Source of the DNA: Pseudomonadota bacterium | GTDB taxonomy: Bacteria > Pseudomonadota > Gammaproteobacteria > Xanthomonadales > Xanthomonadaceae | NCBI GenBank assembly: GCA_023399815.1 | Contig: JAEWOJ010000211.1 | Span: 1-10,235, forward strand | DNA length: 10,235 nucleotides | Direction: 5' to 3' | Shown here: piece after piece, positions 6,478 through 10,235 of the stretch | Numbering within the stretch: the first letter of the stretch is position 1 | Layout of the letters: each line of letters starts with the position of its first letter | Made by a program: the position numbers and the translations under genes | Notes under the pieces: model-generated | The model's database searches: none | What the model saw: only the letters and a program-made list of their open reading frames with translations | Told to the model about the DNA's origin: nothing

Positions 6478-7254
6478 GTGTCCGATCCCGAGAAGCGCAT
6501 CGCCCTGCTGATCGACGCCGACAACGCGCCGGCGGCGAAGATCGACGAGGTGCTGGCCGAGGTGGCGCGCTTCGGCGTGGCCAACGTGCGCCGCGCCTAC
6601 GGCAACTGGAAGAGCCCGCGGCTGAAGGGCTGGGAATCGGTGCTGCATGAGTACGCGATCCGCCCGATCCAGCAGTTCGCCTATTCCAAGGGCAAGAATG
6701 CCTCGGACATGGCGATGGTGATCGATGCGATGGACCTGCTCTATGCGCGCAACCTGGACGGCTTCGCGATCGTTTCCAGCGATGCCGATTTCACCCCGCT
6801 GGTGATGCGCCTGCTGACCGACGGAGTGAAGGTGTACGGCTTCGGCGAGAAGAAGACGCCCGATGCCTTCGTCAACGCCTGCTCGAAGTTCACCTACCTG
6901 GAGGCGCTGGGCCAGTCGCATGCCAGCGCGCCCGAGATCGGCCCGGAGGCGGGCGACGAAGCACGGCCGCGCAAGAGCGGGGCCGAGCTGCGCGGCGATA
7001 CGCGGCTGGTGAAGATGCTGCGCCGCGCGGTGGCGGCGGCAGAGGGCGAGGACGGCTGGTCGCACCTGGGGCCGGTCGGCAGCCAGATCGGCAACCAGGC
7101 GTCGTTCGATCCCCGCAACTACGGCTATGGAAAGCTCAGCGACCTGCTCGCGGCGATCGGCCTGTTCGAGCTGAAGAAGGACGGCAAGTCGTCCTATGTG
7201 CGCGCGTGGCCGAAGAAGGCCGCCGCCAAGGCCGGGAAGCCGGGCGCCGCGTGA
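6478..7254 (+). CDS. NYN-domain putative ribonuclease with C-terminal OST-HTH/LOTUS domain
   Basis: The 258-residue protein has two recognisable parts. The NYN domain (about 6-145) is a PIN-like nuclease fold with the expected acidic set: Asp13 and Asp15 with Asn16 in LLIDADNAP, Asp77 in NASDMAMVID, and Asp102 and Asp104 in SSDADFTPLV. A low-complexity linker (about 146-173) leads to an OST-HTH/LOTUS domain (about 175-245), marked by GYGKLSDLLAAIGLFEL at 216-232 and thought to bind RNA. A lysine/alanine-rich tail follows. The same pairing occurs in many bacterial LabA/DUF88-like proteins and resembles that of eukaryotic MARF1. RNA cleavage is inferred; no substrate is known for this group. 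The GTG start follows GGAGAG. It diverges from ndh across a 117-base gap without a clear promoter. Confidence 0.88.
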   Translation: MSDPEKRIALLIDADNAPAAKIDEVLAEVARFGVANVRRAYGNWKSPRLKGWESVLHEYAIRPIQQFAYSKGKNASDMAMVIDAMDLLYARNLDGFAIVSSDADFTPLVMRLLTDGVKVYGFGEKKTPDAFVNACSKFTYLEALGQSHASAPEIGPEAGDEARPRKSGAELRGDTRLVKMLRRAVAAAEGEDGWSHLGPVGSQIGNQASFDPRNYGYGKLSDLLAAIGLFELKKDGKSSYVRAWPKKAAAKAGKPGAA

Positions 7255-7366
7255 TGGCGCGCGCGCTTCGACGCCGTCGCAACGGCGCGTTGCTCCCCTG
7301 CTTGCCGTCGCCCGACGGCGCATCGCGTATCGTGCAGGCCTCGCATCGGCCGCAACGGGAGTGGGA
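7255..7366. other. spacer between NYN and GST genes
   Basis: These 112 bases have no coding signal. A TATCGT at 7328-7333 resembles a -10 element, but the nearest -35-like TTGCCG (7302-7307) is 20 bases away, too far for a normal promoter. No terminator is visible after the NYN gene, so co-transcription with the transferase cannot be excluded. Confidence 0.3.
7357..7361 (+). promoter_or_regulatory. ribosome-binding site fixing the GST start
   Basis: GGGAG ends 5 bases before the ATG at 7367. The frame is open upstream into the end of the NYN gene, but the protein from 7367 begins exactly where a thioredoxin-fold GST domain should. Confidence 0.65.
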
Positions 7367-7987
7367 ATGCTGAAGATCTGGGGACGCCACAGTTCCAGCA
7401 ACGTGCGCAAGGTGCTCTGGTGCGCCGAGGAGATCGGCCTGCCCTACGAGTCGATCGAGGTGGGCGGCGCCTTTGGCGGCACGCAGAGCCCGGAATACCG
7501 GGCGATGAATCCCAACGGGCTGGTGCCGGTGATCGAGGACCATGGCCTGCCGGTGTGGGAGTCCAACGCCATCGTCCGCTACCTGTCGGCGCGCTACGCG
7601 CTGGGCACGTTGTACCCGGAAGACCCGGCGGCGCGCGCGCAGAGCGAGAAATGGATGGACTGGACCATATCGAGCTTTGCCATCGCCTTCCGCGACCTGT
7701 TCTGGGGCGTGGTGCGCACCGCGCCGGCCGACCGCGACGCCGCGCGCATCGATGCGGCGCTGGTGCGCTGCGGCGAGCTGCTGGCACTGGCCGACGCCGA
7801 GCTGGAGCGCCAGCCGTGGCTGTCCGGCGATGCGTTCGCGATGGGCGACATCCCGCTCGGCGCCTTCGCCTACGCGTGGTTCGAGATGCCGATCCAGCGC
7901 CCGGACCTGCCGCACCTGGCCGGCTGGTATGCGCGTCTGCGGACGCGCCCGGCGTACCGCAAGGGCGTGATGACGCCGCTGACCTGA
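7367..7987 (+). CDS. glutathione S-transferase family protein
   Basis: The 206-residue cytosolic protein has the two-domain GST layout. The N-terminal thioredoxin fold (about 1-78) opens with LKIWGRHSSSNVRKVLW, where Ser9 to Ser11 lie in the position of the catalytic or glutathione-stabilising residue. It also has the conserved cis-proline region NPNGLVPVIED (48-58) and the glutathione-binding ESNAIVRYL (65-73). The C-terminal helical domain (about 85-200) contains LSGDAFAMGDIPLG, the N-capping and hydrophobic-staple region of GSTs. The family conjugates glutathione to electrophiles or reduces peroxides, but the substrate cannot be told from sequence. A Cys19 in VLWCAEE is not in the usual catalytic position. 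It stands alone, with a palindrome-rich spacer downstream. The start was chosen by ribosome-binding site and domain boundary. Confidence 0.9.
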   Translation: MLKIWGRHSSSNVRKVLWCAEEIGLPYESIEVGGAFGGTQSPEYRAMNPNGLVPVIEDHGLPVWESNAIVRYLSARYALGTLYPEDPAARAQSEKWMDWTISSFAIAFRDLFWGVVRTAPADRDAARIDAALVRCGELLALADAELERQPWLSGDAFAMGDIPLGAFAYAWFEMPIQRPDLPHLAGWYARLRTRPAYRKGVMTPLT

Positions 7988-8003
7988 CGGTTGCCGGAAT
8001 ACC

Positions 8004-8031
8004 GTGGATGCGGGGCAGGCCCCGCGTCCAC
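8004..8031 (+). repeat. near-perfect 12-bp palindrome after the GST gene
   Basis: GTGGATGCGGGG (8004-8015) and CCCCGCGTCCAC (8020-8031) pair across a 4-base loop, with one T:G position that is a wobble pair in + strand RNA. It begins 17 bases after the GST stop. No T-run follows, so it is a REP-like or 3'-stabilising structure rather than a standard terminator. It is followed closely by GTAG at 8036-8039. Confidence 0.55.
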
Positions 8032-8042
8032 GCAGGTAGTTT

Positions 8043-8066
8043 GTAGGCCGGGGCTATGTCCCCGGC
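8043..8066 (+). repeat. GTAG-headed REP-like hairpin
   Basis: GTAG (8043-8046) is followed directly by a perfect 7-bp inverted repeat, GCCGGGG (8047-8053) and CCCCGGC (8060-8066), with a 6-base loop. The design (GTAG plus short stem) is that of the element at 19-41, though stem and loop sequences differ. This suggests a second member or subfamily of GTAG-REP in the same window. Confidence 0.6.
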
Positions 8067-8170
8067 GATGCCTGCCCCTGTGTCTGTGTCGGAGGTTTAA
8101 CCCCGGCCTGTGGGTTGTCGATGGCGGGCAGATTCCACCTGCGCAAATCCTGTGTCGCCGGGGCGGAAGG

Positions 8171-8199
8171 CATTCGCGGGTGTAACCCGCTCCCACAGC
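8171..8199 (-). repeat. REP-type hairpin (TGTGGGAGCGGG type)
   Basis: On the minus strand this reads CTGTGGGAGCGGGT followed by TAC and ACCCGCGAATG. The perfect core stem is GCGGGT (8176-8181) with ACCCGC (8185-8190). The GTGGGAGCGGG head and CCCGCGA tail resemble a REP family common in Pseudomonas and Xanthomonadaceae intergenic regions. The stem is seen directly; the family match is from recall. Confidence 0.6.
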
Positions 8200-8220
8200 C
8201 AAGGGCGGGCGCACAAACGA

Positions 8221-8250
8221 CGACAGCCGCCTGTACCAGCGCGGCTGTCG
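8221..8250 (-). terminator. likely terminator hairpin downstream of the TonB receptor
   Basis: A perfect 10-bp inverted repeat (CGACAGCCGC at 8221-8230, GCGGCTGTCG at 8241-8250) with a 10-base loop begins 26 bases past the receptor stop on the minus strand. The following minus-strand bases, TCGTTTGTG, give only a poor U-tract. It is likely a terminator or 3' stabiliser for the receptor mRNA, and may also block read-through from the opposite side. Confidence 0.6.
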
Positions 8251-8257
8251 GTGTGGG

Positions 8258-8273
8258 CTGCCCCGAAGGGCAG
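8258..8273 (-). terminator. UUCG-tetraloop hairpin directly after the receptor stop
   Basis: In minus-strand RNA this is CUGCCC-UUCG-GGGCAG, a 6-bp stem closed by a C(UUCG)G tetraloop, among the most stable RNA tetraloops known. It starts 3 bases after the receptor stop codon and directly precedes the 10-bp hairpin. The pair of hairpins probably protects the 3' end or helps terminate transcription. Confidence 0.5.
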
Positions 8274-8276
8274 GGA

Positions 8277-10235
8277 TCAGAACTTCCAGTTCAGGCCGAG
8301 ATAGACGACGCGACCGGCATAACCGTTGGAGTAGAAGCGGTCCTTGGTGTCGTTGCCCAGGTGGGTACGCGTCTCTTCCTTGGTCAGGTTCAGCACCGAG
8401 GCGCTCAGGCTGAGCGCCGGGGTGACGTTGTAGGCGGCGTTCAGGTCGATCTGCTGGTAGGGCTCCTGGTAGAGGTTCAGGCCGCTGACCAGGCCCTGCA
8501 CCACTTCGCCGCGACGGTTCCACGAGGCGCGCAGCAACAGCTTCTCCACTTCATAGAACACGGTGAAGTTGGCCTGGTTCTTGGCGCTGCCGACCAGCGG
8601 CGACTTGCCGATCTCAGTGCCGTCCTCCAGGGTGATGGCCGCTTCGTTGGTGTCGTTCCAGGTGTAGTTCGCCTGGAAGCCGAGGCCGAAATCCAGCGTG
8701 TGCTGGGCGTAGAACTCCAGGCCCTGCGAAACCGCATCGCGACCGCCGGCCGTGGTCGAGTAGTTCTGCACGATCACGCTCTGGCCGCCAACGTTCTGCG
8801 TCACGTCCTGCACCACCGGCACCGAGAAGTTGCTGACGTCCTTGCGGAACAGGTCCAAGCCCACCACCGAGCCCGGCTGGAAGTACCACTCCAGGCCGAT
8901 GTCGTACTGGGTGGCCTTGTAGGCTTCCAGGTTCTTGTTGCTGCCCGAGCCGTACCAGCCCTGTTCGCCGGCACCGCCGGTGAGGCGACGGTCGTTGACG
9001 TATTCGGGGCTGAAGTATTCCAGGCTGCCCGGCGCGGCGATGTTGCCGTAGCTCGGGCGCGCGATCACCTTGGAGGCCGCCGCGCGCAGCAGCAGGTTCT
9101 CGCTCAGGTCATAGGCCAGGTTGAAGCTCGGCAGCACGTCGGTGTAGGTGCGGTCGAGGCCGCTGACCGCGAACGACTCGGTACGCGCCTCGCTGTCGGA
9201 GAGCCGCCAGTAGCCTTCGGTGCCGCAGTAGGTACGGGCGGGCGCGCCGCCAGGTACGGCATCGCCGGCTTGGCACGCCAGCGGATTGCCATTGGCGTCG
9301 TCGTAGAAGAAGTCGTTGTAGGACGTGACCTTGTCGGTGGAATCGGCGTGCTGGCGGGTGCTGACCACGCGCACGCCGACGTTGCCGCGCAGGCGCTCGG
9401 TGCGGAAGTTGGCCTGCAGGTAGGTGGAGTAGATCTTTTCGTCGACGTTGTAGACGAAGTTGTCCTCGTTGCGGGTCTGCATCGGCCCGTAGGTCTTGTT
9501 CAGATAGGCGATGTAGGCCGGGTAGTTGATGGCCGGGAACGCGCTGGCATTGATGCCGCCGGCCAGGTTGCCCATCGCATACAGGAAGTCGGGCGAGAAC
9601 TGCAGGGCGAGGTCGTTGCAGCCGCCGTTCCAGTAGCGGTTCTCGTAGTCGCCCGAATCGGTGCCGGGGCACGCCCAGTAGCTGTTGCCGGTGCTGCGGT
9701 GGATGCCGCCGTCACGGTACTTGACGCCGAACTGCAGCGATTCGAGGAAGCCGGTGTCGTTGTGCCAGGTGGTATCGATCTGGGCGTACTTCTGCTCGGT
9801 GGTGTTGCGCGTCCACGACGAACCGGTCGAGCCGAGGTCGACCTGCAGGATGCCGTCCTGCAGGTTCTGCATCAGTTCCGGCGAGAACGTCATCGTCGGC
9901 GTGCCGGTCAGGTCCCAGGCGCTGGCGTAGTTGCCCAGGCTCCAGCTGCCGTCCGCGTTCTGGCGCCGCGGCTTGAGCGGCACCGCGAACTGCAGTTCCG
10001 GTCCACCCTTGGCCCAGGTGCGCCCACCCTTGAAGGAGACGTCCAGCGACTCGCCGCGCCACTCGGCCGCGAAGTCCGCGGTCTGCGACAGCGACTTCTC
10101 GATGTTGTAGCTGCCGGTGATCTGCGGGGTCGGCACGGTACAGTCGTCCGAGCCCCAGCCGCCCGGGTCCATGCCGGCGGCCTCGGCCTCGGCCTCGCTG
10201 CAGTAGTAGGCCTTGCCGGCGTGCAGGCTGTAGTC
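8277..10235 (-). CDS. TonB-dependent outer membrane receptor, C-terminal part (runs off the window)
   Basis: The last 652 residues of a TonB-dependent receptor are present, and the frame is open to the right edge. The signal peptide, TonB box and plug are not in the window. The protein alternates amphipathic strands with long, Gly/Asn/Asp/Tyr-rich loops. It carries the segments LRGNVGVRVV, LPSFNLAYDLSENLLLRAAASKVIARPSY and YDIGLEWYFQPGSVVGLDLFRKD, typical of the Xanthomonas/Caulobacter receptor group. It ends in LGLNWKF, with the terminal Phe used for outer-membrane barrel assembly. Such receptors import siderophores, or oligosaccharides in this lineage, using proton-motive force through TonB-ExbBD. 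The substrate is unknown and no neighbouring enzyme gives a hint. All six cysteines fall in three close pairs within loop-like segments. A hairpin terminator pair follows the stop. Confidence 0.93.
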   Translation of the reverse strand, partial: DYSLHAGKAYYCSEAEAEAAGMDPGGWGSDDCTVPTPQITGSYNIEKSLSQTADFAAEWRGESLDVSFKGGRTWAKGGPELQFAVPLKPRRQNADGSWSLGNYASAWDLTGTPTMTFSPELMQNLQDGILQVDLGSTGSSWTRNTTEQKYAQIDTTWHNDTGFLESLQFGVKYRDGGIHRSTGNSYWACPGTDSGDYENRYWNGGCNDLALQFSPDFLYAMGNLAGGINASAFPAINYPAYIAYLNKTYGPMQTRNEDNFVYNVDEKIYSTYLQANFRTERLRGNVGVRVVSTRQHADSTDKVTSYNDFFYDDANGNPLACQAGDAVPGGAPARTYCGTEGYWRLSDSEARTESFAVSGLDRTYTDVLPSFNLAYDLSENLLLRAAASKVIARPSYGNIAAPGSLEYFSPEYVNDRRLTGGAGEQGWYGSGSNKNLEAYKATQYDIGLEWYFQPGSVVGLDLFRKDVSNFSVPVVQDVTQNVGGQSVIVQNYSTTAGGRDAVSQGLEFYAQHTLDFGLGFQANYTWNDTNEAAITLEDGTEIGKSPLVGSAKNQANFTVFYEVEKLLLRASWNRRGEVVQGLVSGLNLYQEPYQQIDLNAAYNVTPALSLSASVLNLTKEETRTHLGNDTKDRFYSNGYAGRVVYLGLNWKF

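Larger units (their letters stand above)
7988..8276. other. gene-free spacer packed with palindromes
   Basis: This 289-base region separates two convergent genes and holds no credible coding sequence. It contains five separate inverted repeats (listed individually), plus a perfect 9-base pairing between GGGGCAGGC (8012-8020) and GCCTGCCCC (8070-8078). That pairing would enclose the GTAG-headed hairpin and compete with the 12-bp stem. The overall look is an accumulation site for REP-type elements between convergent transcription units. Confidence 0.6.

Noticed and set aside
7302..7333. Promoter for the GST gene (TTGCCG and TATCGT)
   Set aside because: The spacer is 20 bases and both boxes are imperfect, so it is not supportable as a promoter.
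6361..7410. N-terminal extension of the NADH dehydrogenase frame
   Set aside because: The added sequence is antisense to the NYN gene and lacks family similarity, while the ATG at 6360 has a good ribosome-binding site and the standard N-terminus.
10179..10196. Three tandem GGCCTC hexamers within the receptor gene
   Set aside because: They encode a short Glu-Ala run in frame inside a loop. Three copies is too few to argue for slippage-based phase variation, and a 6-base unit would not shift the frame.

Overview
The window looks like chromosomal DNA from a gamma-proteobacterium of the Xanthomonadaceae (Lysobacterales), in the Stenotrophomonas/Pseudoxanthomonas/Xanthomonas range. The grounds are very high G+C in all genes, a TonB-dependent receptor of the type expanded in Xanthomonas and Caulobacter, and a GTAG-type palindrome at the left edge matching the SMAG-like REP elements known from Stenotrophomonas. 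The genus assignment is an inference.

Left block (1-4610, all + strand). A short non-coding leader carrying the REP element precedes ftsE-ftsX, a tandem-receiver response regulator, and ung (uracil-DNA glycosylase). Three of these junctions are very tight: a 4-base ATGA overlap, a 7-base gap, and a 4-base GTGA overlap. This suggests one translationally coupled operon linking septal peptidoglycan-hydrolase control, signalling and base-excision repair. A 177-base hairpin-rich gap then leads to rpoH (heat-shock sigma-32). That gap holds a good sigma-E-like promoter just upstream of rpoH, and rpoH ends in a strong intrinsic terminator.

Middle block (4612-7987). A small GFA/CENP-V-type zinc protein (+) converges on a type II NADH:quinone dehydrogenase (-). 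A NYN-nuclease/LOTUS-domain protein diverges from the dehydrogenase and is followed by a glutathione S-transferase-like gene (+). These read as ordinary housekeeping or detoxification genes, each with its own Shine-Dalgarno sequence. Four starts were placed by ribosome-binding site and protein N-terminus.

Right block (7988-10235). A 289-base gene-free spacer is packed with palindromes: a near-perfect 12-bp stem, a GTAG-headed REP-like hairpin, a Pseudomonas/Xanthomonad-type REP, and two hairpins just past the receptor stop. It separates the transferase from a convergent large TonB-dependent receptor (-), whose C-terminal 652 residues are present. The signal peptide, TonB box and plug lie beyond the right edge.

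No tRNA, rRNA, CRISPR array, insertion sequence or phage gene is visible. I found no convincing undescribed system. The best leads are the degenerate first receiver domain of the response regulator, the control region of rpoH, the palindrome cluster, and the paired cysteines of the receptor.
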